NCBI GenBank assembly: GCA_944474755.1
Contig: OX104123.1
Coordinates: 63,729,898-63,793,897, forward strand
Source of the DNA: Limnoperna fortunei
Taxonomy: Eukaryota > Mollusca > Bivalvia > Mytilida > Modiolidae
Reading direction: 5' to 3'
Length of the DNA stretch: 64,000 nucleotides
Part shown: positions 48,797-62,442 of the stretch, piece by piece
Layout of the letters: each line of letters begins with the position of its first letter
How positions within the stretch are numbered: position 1 is the stretch's first letter
Notes under the pieces: model-generated
The model's database searches: none
Seen by the model: the letters and a program-made list of their open reading frames with translations, nothing else
Told to the model about the DNA's origin: nothing
Made by a program: the position numbers and the translations under genes

Positions 48797-48890
48797 GTTT
48801 CATAAAGCGATCGTTAGCTTAACGTGCACGTTATCCCATTTAAATTGCATGGGATAAAAAGCACGGTAATTAGCGATCGCTTTATGAAAC
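48797..48890. repeat. 94-bp imperfect palindrome (mini foldback element)
   Basis: Ends gtttcataaagcgatcg and cgatcgctttatgaaac are inverted. The interior is also imperfectly palindromic around tttaaattgcatggg. Probable short MITE. Confidence 0.75.
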
Positions 48891-49460
48891 ATTTTCAGGC
48901 TTTCATTGCCGCTTTGTTTTTTTTTTTGCAGAAGTTATACGTTGATCAGCTTCTTCCGTTGACTAGGATAAAAATACCTTATTTAAAGCGCAGCAGTGAT
49001 CAATCAATGATTACAAGTTAACCCCGCCCATTCGCGTGAATTACAATTGATTGACGTCCAAATCAATAGTTTTCTTAAGCAGGTGGAGAAACTATGAGGG
49101 CATAGTGCACGAGCTTAATTCGTTTAGAAATATATGTCAAAATAGTAAAATATTTCTATTAAAAGACATTCTTACAGAAAGTATAATAATCATCTGTATT
49201 GGAATTGCATCAACGAATAGGTAAACTGCAGTATTTGAGGTTTTGTTTGGAAGGCCTCAAGATTTTCCTCTGCATCTTTTCTAGTTGTTCTATTTCATAT
49301 TGCCTACATTTCATTATCTCAAGCCCATATATCATTCCTGCTAGTCCAAACCAAACTTAAAATACTCAACAAATAAGCAGAGCTAAGTTAGTGATGAAAA
49401 CCCCGCATAACATTGCGATAGCAATAATAATAGGCCGACCGCCGTTCGTTGCCAGTCGAG

Positions 49461-50598
49461 AAAAGCCGAGCGATCACGAAAAAAGAAAAAAATATGCAAG
49501 ATAATGGGAATTTAACTAAACATTGTATACTTATAATGAAGTAATGTTAATAATAACAATACATAATAACATTAAAAAACAGTGCGTATTTTTGTCCACG
49601 AAAAATAAAGCTTAGAGACGGCTAGCTTTTTAGGAAAGCTAATACTTGTTACAGTATTAACTTCATTGTTTGATGAACATTGTTTTGGTATCTCTTTGAT
49701 ATTGATATTGCTTACATATGCCATTGTTTTATTGACTTTTATCGTTTTTACTACTTTGTGATGGAATGTACATATGTTATTGTTTTTTTTTTTTTGAAAA
49801 GTTAAATTATAGTTTTTGTCTCCATTAAAGCATTTGTTGTTTACTAATGGTTATATTACTGTGTTACCTAGAGAGAATATGTTATTGTTTTATCCACTAT
49901 TGTTAATTTTATTACTTGATGAAACTCAAGTGTTAACTATTAGTAGACTAAATGTGTCGATATGGTGCTTACATAAGTTGGTGCTTTTTACATACAAAAT
50001 ATGTTGTTTTATCGACTTTTGATATTTTTACTACATGATGGAACTGTATATATGTTATTGTTTAATAAAAAATAAGAGCATGAATTGTTGTCTTTAAAAT
50101 ATTTGGCGCTCAGACGCTTAATATAGGAGTAGGTTTCAAAATAATGTGGACATATTGTCCACTCTTGTAAGATTATTCACCAGGTGGATTGTAGCAGATG
50201 TAACTTTAATGGACTTTGTTAGGATTAGCATACTATCAAATGATGGTTATATGACCTTGTAGTAGCCTAGAGAGATGAAGTATTGGAGTGTGGCAGACAC
50301 TCATTTAACGGAATTCCTTTTGTTACTTTTCTATTATATGAGGATTCTATTCTTTCCTTAAGAAAATGAATTTTTTAATCTCTTGAAGCGGTTTTCATGT
50401 ATTTAAAGACTTAAAATTAAAACCTCCCACTTGAACAGAAATTTATAGCACTCTATTACAAAAACTTTGGAATAGAATTATAATGATCTGATGATAATGA
50501 CATGTGGAAAAAGAGGGAACAATTTACATAAAACGATGATAATTTAAAAATCTACAATGGAAAACGGACAGCAATTTGTTCAGGGGTCCCTGCTTTGA
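49461..50598. other. No recognisable gene
   Basis: AT-rich sequence with loosely recurring phrases (gttattgttttat, tttactact-tgatg-gaa) near 49735, 49875 and 50030, perhaps an old tandem repeat. The open frame 49816-50022 has no support. Confidence 0.4.
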
Positions 50599-53500
50599 TC
50601 TTTTGTCTGATATACATCGCTGGAACACTTTTTGAAATGATTTTTTTTTGCGTGGTACTGCCACAAGCCATGCCATATTATTTTATTAATTTCATCGCTT
50701 GAAAGAGTCATAAACGTAATATTTTAAATTTTTTGGGTATGTTTACATCAATCAGATGTTTTGTGGTACGTTACGCATGTAAATCGTTAAACAACAAAAA
50801 AAGTTACATTTCATTTTGAAACTTCAAATAAGTTGTCAGGTCGCCGGGATATTGTCATTTAAGGTCAATCAGTTCGGCGATCATTTAGAGGATGTTCTAA
50901 ATGCCACGCAAATGTAAAGTTTCATGTTCTAACAAAATTCCGGGGCCTTGATTAAACATACTTACTGGAGACATTTGTGACCAAGTTTTATTGTTTAGTT
51001 GATAGCAATTATTAAGTTGTTAAAAAAACTAGCATTATAGTTCCAGCATAGCTGAAATAATCATGTTTGTGTTATTCTTTCTGTTTTGTGACCCGACAAA
51101 CACAATACCAGGGTTTCCCGCCACTGGGCACAGGCACTTGTTTCCGAAAAAATATCCCTATACTCTAGAATAACACAAGGTTCTAAACTTTTGAAAACAA
51201 ATTTTCGACCAGCTCTTGAATTTTGAGAATTATTCGATCGAACGTCAGCGTTTCAGACTTCGGAACCACACAACCTTAAACTACAGTAATGTATCAACAA
51301 AACCATGTATAACACACCTACCTTAGCTGTCAATCACCAACGTCACAGCCACTTTTTTGTACGTCAAGTCAGTCATTACAAAATTCTCACAATGAAATGG
51401 AAATTGGAAGTCCGCACTGAACTTATAAATAAAATTAAGTTTGAGAAAAAATATAGGAATTTTACGGTTTACTTTGATTGTAATTATGATGCATCAATCG
51501 GTGTAAAAAGATCCTTAAGATTTTGTGTATTTGCTTAATAATGTGGGTTAGACAATTTGAAAATTTTGAATTCATTTTCTATTTCTCTAGAACACAAAAA
51601 TTTCCAATACTTTCGGTATTCTCTAGACTTTTCTTTCAATCCAATGAAAAATGACCAAAATTCAGTGCCAAGTTCAAATTCCCATTCCATTCTGAGAATT
51701 TGGTAATGACGTACAAAAAACTGGCTGTAACGCTGGTGATTCAAAAGTGTTATATTAGAGTATAGGGGCAATTTTGTCTGAAACAAGTGCCTTGTGCTAC
51801 TCCATAGGCTTGGCGTTGGTAACATGACCCAATTCCCTTAAACTTATTTAAGTTACAAGGCTGGACAGCGTTGACTGCTGCACGTTATTTTCCTCTTAAT
51901 AGCGTTAATAGTATTTGGTTTCATGTCTACTTACAATAAGAGTTCATTTCATTATGACTTAGATGATAGAACACATTTACAAAAACCTGTGTAGCTTACA
52001 CAAAAAAGTTTTGTCGTTCCATGTAGATATTACAGTGTCGGTCCAGGTAAAATGTACACAGTTGGACGCACGTTTTTTTCCTATAATTATAATAGTAATA
52101 ATAATTTTGATTATAATTAAAATGTAAATAAGTGACCTTATAAGTGATATAGCTTCAATAAACACTAATCCACAGTTGTGAAGTTTAAGTTTTTTCAGTT
52201 ATGGCCTCACTTAAAGCTTACTTTAAAAAAGCATATAAACATAATGCCTGAACACAAATAAACATATATACATAAAAGTACTTGGCATTTGAAAGATGAA
52301 CATTTACAGTGCTAACATACAGACATAACAATTTTGCAGAATTTAGACAAGGCGACTCGTGTGTAATTTTTTATTGGCAATTCGTTCAGACTTGTAATTT
52401 CTTACAATTATTATTTTTTATATATAAATTGGTTCCTTACTATATTAACTTTATTAAACATATCTGCATGTGTGTACGATTGGAATAAATATCCCTCGGG
52501 TTATCTAAAAGTTAATAAATCTTGTATTAATGTCATTGGATTCTATAGCACTTTCTGCACACTGCGCACAGTCAGATATCATATGTGTACATAGTTTTAA
52601 GTATACAGGTTTATGAACATTACTGAGAATAGGGTTATATAGTAATATCCTGAAATCTACAATAGGTTGATACAACAACAATCAATCTAAGAATTGTTGC
52701 ATGTGTTACCAACACCTCTATCTGAACCACATCTTACCAACACCTCTATCTGAACCACATCTTACCAACACCTCTCTGAACCTCATCTTACCAACACCTC
52801 TATCTGAACCACATCTAACATTTTTTACTATACAAATTTAGGTACTTTGACTGATAGTCTTTTTTGCATAACTTTCAAGTTTACAGTTGACACATCACAT
52901 TCTACTAAAATATGCAGCTTTGTTATCAATATTTCATCAGTATTAGTAATATAACATAAATTCAATACATGGCTATCTATATCAATATAGATATACCATG
53001 TTGTATAGCTCCATGGTCATCCCTAGATTGACTGGGTCACTCTCCGCTGTTTTGTGGTCTGCAACCTGTTAAAAAAAATAAACTAGGATAATTGTATGGT
53101 AAGTAAAAAAGACATGTTTTATAAAATAGAAGCTAACTTTTGTGCGGTATTCGGCAACATTTATGTGGTGATAAGTATCCTAGAAACCCTATATAGCAGC
53201 GGTAAAGGGCACCCTTCATGCGGTATTTGGTTACAAAAATGCGGTTAGTCACCTCGTAACCAATTAACGTACAAAAGACACCAAATCACGCTACGATATA
53301 TGGTAACCTAATTGCAGTACTTGGTTTATTTGGAACATTGTAACTTATAATCGCATGAAAGTTGCCGAATCACGATACGGCATTTGGTAATCACGTTGCG
53401 GTATTTGATACTTTTTGACGATAACTTTTAGGCGTTAGTTTGATCTTTTTGCGGTTATGGTATATTGTTATGTGGCAATGGATACTTCATGCGACTTGTA

Positions 53501-55740
53501 TTCTTATTTTGTAGTGTTTTAGTTCTCCTATTAATTAACCTACCATAACTACTGCTACATCGGATGTAACTTTGGCCCTATCCATCGACTGCTGTGATAT
53601 TTTTCTTACGACTCCGGCCGCGAAGCGTTACACATTAGCAATCTCGGAAGATAAAAGTTTCTGATGTCGAAGTCTTTGTTCGACTGTATTTGGAGCATTT
53701 CCATGTAATTTTTTCTCTGTTTTTATTTTACTACACTTTGCACGAAGCAGGAAAATTCCGCGGTGTTATCATGGTCTCTGCAAAAATATACATAGTCAAT
53801 AATATGTTGATAAAAGTCCTGAACAAAATAAGATAAGGATATGTTTATTATAATATGTTGCCGATAGTGTAAATATTTTTCCATTAAAATTTTAACGTCT
53901 TAATATAATATAAATATTGTCTTGCAATACTCCGACTTGCAACTTTAAAAATACTTATTGAACTGCAGGCATATTATTCAAATGCAAACGGATATTTTGT
54001 TCTTACAACAAATAGTAACATTTGTGAAAAAATCACCGACATAACCTATCTTGAAAATTGTAGGTAGGGGGTGTGCGGAAACGTCCATTTTTATAAGTAT
54101 GACCTCACCTTGCCAACGATATGTGTCTGTTGTCTTCAATCACTTGTCAAGTTTTCGGAATGTTTTTTCTCTTTAAAATACTCTGAACGTATTTGAAAAT
54201 GGCGACAATTTGTTTGTTACAATTTGACGTAGTGCACGTATATCAACACTGTTGTGAACTTAACAACTAGATACAAAAAGCAACAATTAGATGCAAAAGG
54301 CTAAATTCTGAGTATCGTTAAGAACTTCGATTAAGTAGGTTTCACTTAATTTGTCTTTTGGATTTGGCCCAACTTTTGCTTTTGTACACCATCGTAGATT
54401 TTTAAACATCGTCCTTAATTTTGGATTTATTAATAAGAAATTCAGTTAAATCACTCATCGACTGAATTTCACCAGTAGCAATAGACAAATTAATGTACAA
54501 ATAATAAAGGTACGTCATAATTTATTTTTTTAACAAGTATATCAAATATTATGTAATATTTGTTTGAAGTAGTCCATTTCTAAATCAAATTTGTACATGA
54601 AAGTTGAATGCACTACAGACTAGTTCAACGTGACCATGCTAAATGTAAACGGCGATCAACATTGAAGATTTTATCCCAATATGTTTTAGTCATTGAGATG
54701 TGACTACTCAATACCATAAATTGGAACTTCAAGATGACTTTGACCTTGTATCTGTTTTCAAGGTCAAGAGCCATAACGGTCTTTGTTGAAGACCCCATGA
54801 CCATCCTATCAATATCTGATGAGTTCATTTTATTAATGAAAAAAACGAATTATCAACGATTATAATGGGAGATTACTCTTTTAAAGATCCTTTTCCAGTA
54901 AATGTGAAAAAGTTGCGCATTGTCAAGGTCAATGATGAAAGGTTCCATGTAAATATCTGTTTGTATCAATAATCGTGATCTTTTACCGTTTGAAATGAAT
55001 AGCGATGACAAGTCAATGTCATATTTATGAATATGACTTTGACCTTCTGACCTTTTTCAAGGTCAATGCTGCCCAACTGTGAAAACCTCAAGTCTATCAC
55101 CTCTGGTTCACGAGTTACAATGGTATAAATATACTTGCAATACAAAAAGGGAAATAACTCCTTTGAGCGATGTGTAACAAATTGTCGCAATCAAAAGCTG
55201 ACCGTTTGGCAACAACTTTCATTGCCATGTCTTTTACGGGTTCAAAGTTTATCTGCTTTTTGAGTGAACAAGTGTTCGATGTGGGGTTAACTGCGAAGGC
55301 GTAATGTCTCATACAACCATAGTACAAAATGTCTTTACATTTTATAAAGGAAAAAGAAAACTTGCCGAAAAAAGAATAACATTAATAAGAAACAGAAGAA
55401 TAAAAGGCAAGTGGAAACCCTTAATTATGCAATTTAATGTGACCTATAAGGCGAGATATCCCTTCAATATTGATCATAAGGAAGTATCCTTTGTTTTATA
55501 TTGGTAAGGGTCAGTGCTTGACCCACAGAGCTTTCCAGCGCGTCCCGGGTTGCAGATAGGGTTACCATGTCACAATACGGAAAACCCACAGTGGGTATGA
55601 ATAGAGATCCACGCTCTTTGTTCTAAAGAGCCCTTTGAAATTAAATATTATTGTTGCTAAATTTTTGCCTCCTCCCACACCCCTTAACCAGTGGCATTAT
55701 TTTTTTTTCCTTTTGTTCTATATTTTCCGAATTGATTTTT
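50599..55740. repeat. 5.1 kb repeat, copy 3 (most complete)
   Basis: Starts at tctgatatacatcgctgg and runs to the next occurrence of the same phrase at 55741. It has the empty site for LINE B (cgttcc 52020 | atgtagat 52021), lacks the TA-flanked element, and lacks the SINE. It defines a unit length of about 5.14 kb. No coding content was recognised. Confidence 0.88.
52706..52815. repeat. 28-bp tandem repeat, four units, private to copy 3
   Basis: Units starting ttaccaacacctctatctga occur four times (one shortened to 26 bp). Copies 1 and 2 have a single unit at the equivalent position. Confidence 0.9.
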
Positions 55741-58342
55741 TGTCTGATATAAATCGCTGGCAGACTTTTTAAATTTAATTTTTGCGTGGTACTGCCAATT
55801 GCCATGCCTTTTTTTTATTAATTTCATCGTTTGACAGAGTCATAAACGTAATATTTTAAATATGCATGCTACAAGGCATACCCTTAATTTAACATGTTTA
55901 ACTCGCTACGAAGTTCATAGGCACTTGCTTGTAGGACTGTTGCAAAAACAATCAGGTTGTAGTTACTTCTCAACTTTTGCAAGACCTTCAGCCTTACGTA
56001 GGGAGTAATTGGTTTTCTAAATGGGCAGTCTAACCTCTGTAACCATTTACTATGACTCTACCTGCATCCACCTGCTCCCTTCAACTCTAAGTGGTAGAGT
56101 GCCCTTTACTTGTAATACCCGAGAATGAATTTTAATATATGTATCTTGTTTTAAAACTCAAGGTATAAGCAGTTGTGACAACAACTATTTACACGAGGAA
56201 GTAAACAATTCAATGTTACTGAGTAATCTCTAGAAATAGTGAACAAGAACATGCAACACTTAAAATTATATATGCAGTACATTTTTTATTTCAGGAAGGA
56301 TTTCCGAAATAACTTTCGCTGCTTTCGGCTCCTTTTATATTCCCGGCAACAATGTGGTGAGCTGATCAAAACTCTTCACATTTAATTACATCTTTGAATC
56401 TCATTTCAGTTTTATATGCAATATATGCCAATCATTTTAGGATGATCACTATTAATTTGAGTAATTAAGGTCTTTCCCACTTCCAGTGGAAAGACCTTAT
56501 TGGTTTTGCTTCGATTATTTTTTTCTTTTTCTTTTTTTTCCGCCAACTTCAAAACCAAACAGTTTAAAAACTACGCGACATATCATTTTGGTCTTTTACG
56601 ACAGTTTTGGGCACTGAAAGTCTTTTCGGAAATCCCCTGTGAAACCGAAACATTTATCTTTACAGAGTTATCTGCCCAAAAACCGAGTTATCTCGTTATC
56701 TCGGGAACCATAACAGATACAAGAAAACGGAAAGGTGAAAAATGTTAAGGAACTTTTAAGACAACTTTATGACATAATTTGGCAAAAAATTTCTGACTAG
56801 CGAACTCGAGCGATATCCCTTGAATGTTTCAAGGACTCCGCTTACGACATAAACTCTTAAAACCTTAAATCGAAATCTTGAAATGTCTTCACCATTTGTC
56901 GTCTTGTGACATGCCGTTAAAGAAAATCTCACGGTCATGGTTCAGAAGTGACCTCGACCTTAGGCCTCTAATCTTGTTATCATTACGACTTAAAAATTAT
57001 GAAAAAAGACAATGGGAAAAACACTCCTCATCAGTTTTTTTGCATACAACTTGAAAACGGTTAGAGATAATATAGTAAACCTATAGGTTTAATATGATTA
57101 CCAAGTCAAGGCCTTCAATTTGGGCCCAATTTCAAAGGTCATGCATGGGTCAAGGTCTTGCTATAGCAACAAGGCACCCATTACAAAAAGTCCTTAGCAA
57201 CCATATTTTTTTTAATCAGGATGATGTAATTTACTTATGTATGTCATTTTACAACGGAAGTGGCATTTTGTCCTTAGCAACAACCACAAAAGTCCTTGAC
57301 AACCATGCATTTTTTTACTCGGGACCACAGAAATATTCTATATGTAGTCAAGTTCACAAAAATAGATGAAGAAAAATTAATTTCTTGAAGGTATCTGGGA
57401 AAGACCTTTCTAATTGTTCTTGAACAATTAGCCCTATCTTTAATCCACGCTCTTTACCTGTCATGTTTGATTGTCATCTGATCCGAAGCCGTCATCAGTA
57501 CTACCATCCATAGTTATAGAGGAAATTTTAACTTTTGGAAGAAAATTAATTAACTTGTTTCTTTCTACATTGGCAATACTTTCTAGGAATTATGTAGCTG
57601 CATACTGATTATTATAAACTTGACTATAATCAAATACATTAGCCTTGTCAAGATCATCTAGCCACAAAACTGATTGGACGATTATACCTTACAATGGCAT
57701 TAAAAGTAAGTTCTGGGCGGACCTCCTTATACTTAGCAATCAATCAATACAATTTTTTATCTTATCTATACTAAATTGATGCATGATTGTTCAATATTTT
57801 ATTTTATGTTTGCGCCCACCATCCCAAACCACGAGATTAAAAAGCTATAAACTTGAACATTTTTGTAGACGTCCAAAGAATAGCAATAGCTCAATAATGT
57901 TGTGGACTGTGTACCTGCTGTTCAGAAGTACTCCAAAACACATCGTTTGCATAGACATATAATCAAACAATCCTTTTAATATTTAAGTAATACTTTAGCT
58001 TCTGAACATTTTATATGATTTAACGTGATTTTGGGTACGTTTACATTAATCAGATGTTTTGTGGTACGTTACACATGTAAATCGTTAAACAACAAAAAAG
58101 TTACATTCGATTTTGAAACTTCAACTAAGTTATCAGGGCACCGGGATATTATCATTTAAGGTCCATCAGTACGGCGATGATTTAGAGGACAGAATTTCAA
58201 TGTTCTTAATGCCATGCAAATGCAAAGTTGCACGTGCTAACAAAATTTCGTTACCTTGATTAAACATACTTACTGGAGACATTTGTGACAAAGTTTTATT
58301 GTTTAGTTCATAGCAATGATCCAGTTCTTTGAAAAAACTAGC
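55741..58342. repeat. 5.1 kb repeat, fragmentary copy 4
   Basis: 55741-55860 and 58028-58342 align with consecutive parts of the unit (equivalent to 50599-51030). Between them is a ~2.17 kb insertion that includes the element at 56467-57408. Sequence diverges from the unit after 58342. Confidence 0.75.
56467..57408. mobile_element. Non-autonomous element with AAGGTCTTTCCC inverted ends
   Basis: Starts AAGGTCTTTCCC and ends GGGAAAGACCTT. The left end itself folds (56467-56498). The interior has no recognised coding sequence. No clear target duplication was seen. Confidence 0.5.
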
Positions 58343-59498
58343 AAAATTGTCCAGTGCAAACATCAGCTTCATTGCTTGTATTCCTAACTTTATATATGCA
58401 TAGATTCTGCAAGCAAGCAACAATAATTCCAGCATTTATAATTCTGTGTCTTGCTTCTTCCCGTATTAAGAGCTGACAACACCTTCCCTTTCTTAAAACA
58501 AAACAAAACGAGAGATCTTGCCTTATCTACCACCTGGGGATGTGCTGGGTAGCTTCACACGGTCAAGCACTGTGAACTCTCACGGTATGGTCCAAGACGA
58601 AATCGGTTTAAATTTGGAATAAGAATGGCTGCTCACGGCACTCATTGTGCAATCTTAGAGGAAGACTTGAATTTTAAAGAAGTTGCACATCAGACGATCA
58701 CAAGTCATAGCAGCAAATATCAGTTCACGCAAAGTATTGTTTTGAGTTTTTCTTATGAAAGTACAACCAAATTACTTTGATAACAGAATATGTGTGCAAT
58801 AAATCTGTTTTTTTCCGACATTTGACAGTAAAGACCTACATGTTCCGATTCAAGTTAAACGGGTTATTCTTGGCTGTGATGTTTATTTATAATAAAGCGT
58901 GAAAGTGTTTTATTTGCCCACATTTTGTTAGATTTTTGCGATTTCTGAATGAAGTTGCAGATCAAATTGCAAACTGCCGGTTGTCAGAAAAACTAAATTA
59001 AACTTCATTGTGTAGAAGAAAGTATATTTCTAACATGGGGATGCCTCAACTAATGGACTAGCTATCGCTTGCAAAAATAATAACGAATTTTTTTACCTTG
59101 CCCATTTACAAAATACGTTTTGTTAGCTCATTGATTTTTAAAAGAAATTTAAACCGTGACGACCAAATGTTGATGTACGTTACTCTGCATGTAATTAAAC
59201 ACTGGGCCTAGTTTGGACAGTGGATAAATAACAACAGTTCAAATACGTACTTTGTATCGTATAAAGTACCAGTTCGGTAAGAAGCATGAAAACATATCTG
59301 GATTAAAGTCTGTATAAAGAGCGTGAAAAATATCATTTAAAATACGATATTACAACATAACAGAAAGTCTAGCTTGGAAATTTAGTAAAATCCCAAAATG
59401 CCAGTGGGAGTAAATCCACTGTGTATTATGCCTGACTGTGAAACGAGGTTAACGAACCATTTAATTGTCCATTTACCATCCAAGTTTCATAGTAGCCA
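58343..59498. other. Repeat fragments, no gene seen
   Basis: 58365-58455 resembles 11310-11405, and 58520-58595 resembles part of the SINE-like element body (accacctgggga, tggtcc). The remainder is AT-rich without supportable features. Confidence 0.45.
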
Positions 59499-59705
59499 GC
59501 GGGGCCTCTGTTGCCGAGTGGTTAAGGTAGTTCGTCTACTGTTGAACACATGGTCTGTCAACACTGAGATTGTGGGTTCGACTCCAATCTTAATTGACCA
59601 GGATTGTCAGTTTTCCTTACGAAGGTCGGGGTTTTCTCCGGGTTCCTCCCCAATAAGGCTTGATATAGCTGAAATAGGCGTTAAACAACATTCAAATAAA
59701 CAAAC
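59499..59705 (+). mobile_element. tRNA-derived SINE
   Basis: The head is tRNA-like, with an A box (ttgccgagtggttaaggt) and a B box (gggttcgactcc) about 60 bp apart. It is followed by a core (ggtcggggttttctccgggt) and a tail with atagctgaaataggcgttaa and an A-rich end. The gatatagctgaaat and gcgttaaac blocks parallel the 3' end of LINE A. Polymerase III transcription is the known mode for such elements. Confidence 0.85.
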
Positions 59706-61150
59706 ATATTGGCCATCGAAAGATTGATCTTAATATAGCAGATTTTTGCAAATCTATTGCAACATGCTACGTTTGGAGTTCTTTTATATTTTTGGAACTT
59801 CCACTTTTAGCAACATTTAATCAATCAAGGATAGAGGATACGGTTTTCGATTTCTGTTTTCAGGATTTCATTACATGCGATAAAGTCTGCGCGACTTAGA
59901 AAGGCGTTGATATTACATAACATATACATCCACTGGCGACAAAACGTTATGAACAAGATGACAATACTCTGTCATCACTTTTCTATGAAGAGCTCTTGAA
60001 ACGTCGGCGTAGCCAAAGATCGTTTACTTTGTTTATTCATCAAACAAAAGAGAATGCTTCTACGACATTATGTTAATAAATACAACATTAAACACTATTT
60101 GCTTGTCAATATGTTGGATTTAGTTTTGTGTATTGTAATGTATTTGTTTTCGTGCTATTTGAAGATGATTTTCAACGCGCATTTTTGAGGAATGATTGTT
60201 ACATTAATTTTTGAAGTTTACAGTTTTTATGCTTCGAATATGATACTAAACAACAATACGAAGTTGCTTTCTGATCACATCATTTAAAACGGATGCCTTT
60301 GAAATCAATTACATATTAAGTTATCAGCTTAGCGAAAAGGTTCGAGTCTAGAGGTCTATCATCGAACTGAATGAGCTTGGATGTTAGATTTTTCTTAATC
60401 ATGAATTTCACAATTTTATTTACTTTACTCTTCTGTAACAGTGTGCATATGGCTTAGCATTCTGATTCTATAGATGAGCGACCTCATTTCTAGATTTCGA
60501 CAAATGTGTCCCTATCCACTGCTTTGTACTATCCAGTGGCATTATAATTGTGTTCCCATTTGTTTATATGTATACATATAATTTAGATTTATTATGTGCT
60601 CTGTTTTTTCTGTGGTGCCTCGACACTGGTGTTTTACAACAAGTATTACCAAACACAATCCATACTGATGAAACGATTTATTAATATTGCAACGATGGTG
60701 CAATGATATGCTTACAGTGACGTGATAGTACGTTGTGTGAGGTAAAATATTGAAACATCAATTAAAAAACTTATTCAAAGTTAGGGAGAAAATTCCTATT
60801 TTAACAATTAATTAAAATACGTATGGCTCTTTGCTTAAATTTGTTACACACTTATAAATATAGCCAATAAAATGATTCATGTACGGCTTCAAGTGACCAT
60901 AACGGCTTTTTAAAACTGTCTTTTGTTAAGAATGACACATTTTGCAGACAAAGGGGGAAATTACATACAACATAGTAATAAACACTTCAAAGCTACAAAG
61001 TGTTAAAATGAATAATAGAAATGTACGTAAACATTCTTGGAAAGTGTGTCTGAACTTAGATAAACCATTTTTATCTTTCGGATCGAAATGTTGTATTTCC
61101 TGCTTAATATTTCATATGGTTTTATGAATTTTCCAAACTTGCTATTTTGA
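59706..61150. other. No recognisable gene
   Basis: AT-rich. Open frames are short and unsupported. Confidence 0.4.
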
Positions 61151-61405
61151 TTTTCAATATCACTTTTTATTCCGCAATGAAATCGAAAAAGTCCTACATG
61201 CATTTTCATCGGCTTCAATGGCATCAAATTCAGCATTGAGATCTCTCTTCTGTCTTACCGATTTTGCTTTCGCGAAGAATTCTTGTACCTCAATTATTGC
61301 TCTATGTTTTAGAATAATAGCCTCTCCCTCCGCGATTTTGAGTTTTGCTGTTGCGGATTCAAGTTCGGCCTTTTTAATGGGTATTGAAGAGCTCTTTGAG
61401 CTACT
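61150..61405 (-). pseudogene. Coiled-coil coding remnant, possibly Gag-like
   Basis: On the minus strand the frame starting NSNSSSKSSSIPIKKAELES continues with KLKIAEGEAIILKHRAIIEV and KRDLNAEFDAIEADENA, then stops. A charged, helical region of this type occurs in N-terminal proteins of invertebrate BEL/Pao- and Gypsy-related elements. It is open for only ~80 codons and lacks other domains, so the assignment is weak. Confidence 0.3.
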
Positions 61406-62071
61406 ATTCGAGTTCGTCTATTATAATATAGAGCCAGGTTTATGTGATCTTTTAAACTTTTTTCTACTAAAACGTTCAATGCTTCATTCACAAGACTTTC
61501 GTTTTCCTTTACAAGTAGTCTATGGCTTTCCAGCGCTTGCGAACTGCATTCCGAACATACTGCGAAATTCCAAATACACCTTAGAAAATTGAACTCGATT
61601 CATTCAGAGAGTCAGTCAATGATCGTATTCATTTTAAGTTGCTTGCATGTTGAACAACGCTGTAAATTTGCCTTGTCGCATTGGAGATGTTGTCGACTTG
61701 TTACCAAAATGTGTATCAGATAAATGGCATGTCTGTCTGTCATGTGCAGTAGTGTTATGGATGTCATAAATATGTGCCACCATTGGCTTGGTGAGCACTT
61801 GCCATTGAAGAGTTGAACATTAACATGTATCCTATGTTCAGGTTGAAAACCTGCGGAGACTTTTTGTGCTGGCATCATTCTGGGTGAAGTAATAGCGGCC
61901 GGTGCTGAAATGAATGCACTGGAGTTGTTATCAACTGATGTTGTTGCTGGTAGTTGGGTGGATCTAGTCCACATGCACTGGTTTTTTCCTGGGATCTTTT
62001 TGATTACTCCACCAGTTGACACATTGTAACTTTGTTTATTATTGTCAGTGCGGTTGAGTCGAGTGCAAAGA

Positions 62072-62431
62072 CAATCTAATTAAAATTAAATCTTTCACAA
62101 GCTCCCCCTTTTTGTTATTGTCGTTGTGAAGATCAAACAACATCCCATTACAGGTCATCTCAGATTGAACTTTTGATATAAATATTATTCAATGAAAAAT
62201 TATCACCAAAAAATTTACCAATCAAACTTACGCTCTTATCTTAACTTTGGGTTTACTGATAAAAAAGGTACATACCAGAGAGATTCCGAATAATGACAGA
62301 GGATTCCCCAATATTAAAGGTTGGGGAACACAGTTTTTGATTGTTCAAAACTGAAGTTCAACCTGAGATGACCTGTAATGGGATGTTGTTAGATCTTCAC
62401 AGCGACAATTACAAAAAGGGGAGCTTAGATT
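62072..62431. mobile_element. 360-bp MITE with ~78-bp TIRs and 11-bp direct repeats
   Basis: Flanked by gagtgcaaaga at 62061-62071 and 62432-62442. Inverted ends both contain agctcccc, ctttttg, a gaagatc block, acatcccattacaggtcatc and a cag-ttgaact block. The left end has an additional ~20 nt near its outer edge. Long TIRs and a 9-11-bp target suggest a Mutator-like origin. Confidence 0.8.
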
Positions 62432-62442
62432 GAGTGCAAAGA

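Larger units (their letters stand above)
47340..49360 (-). mobile_element. LINE C, decayed non-LTR retrotransposon 3' part
   Basis: Three colinear minus-strand fragments read as the C-terminal part of an RT protein. 49200-49360 gives LAGMIYGLEIMKCRQYEIEQ. 48120-48440 gives MKNPRSKRRGKK and KKSTLLPPITEKL with stops. 47340-47650 gives CPNLENVR, SYLDNLRNDVYQKF and LDELTRNMCYNLNMERM. Hairpin elements lie inside it. It is unlike LINE A and LINE B. Related direct repeats (ataagcagagctaagttag) flank it at about 46680 and 49375. Confidence 0.65.

Noticed and set aside
57094..57369. 91-aa ORF
   Set aside because: Lies inside the AAGGTCTTTCCC-ended repeat and has no recognisable motif.
59499..59590. 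tRNA gene
   Set aside because: A and B boxes are present, but the sequence continues into a SINE core and tail, and a complete cloverleaf is not evident.
61612..62022. 136-aa minus ORF
   Set aside because: Contains a faint FNGK/W pattern but no family match I can support, and its order relative to the coiled-coil remnant does not make a sensible gene.
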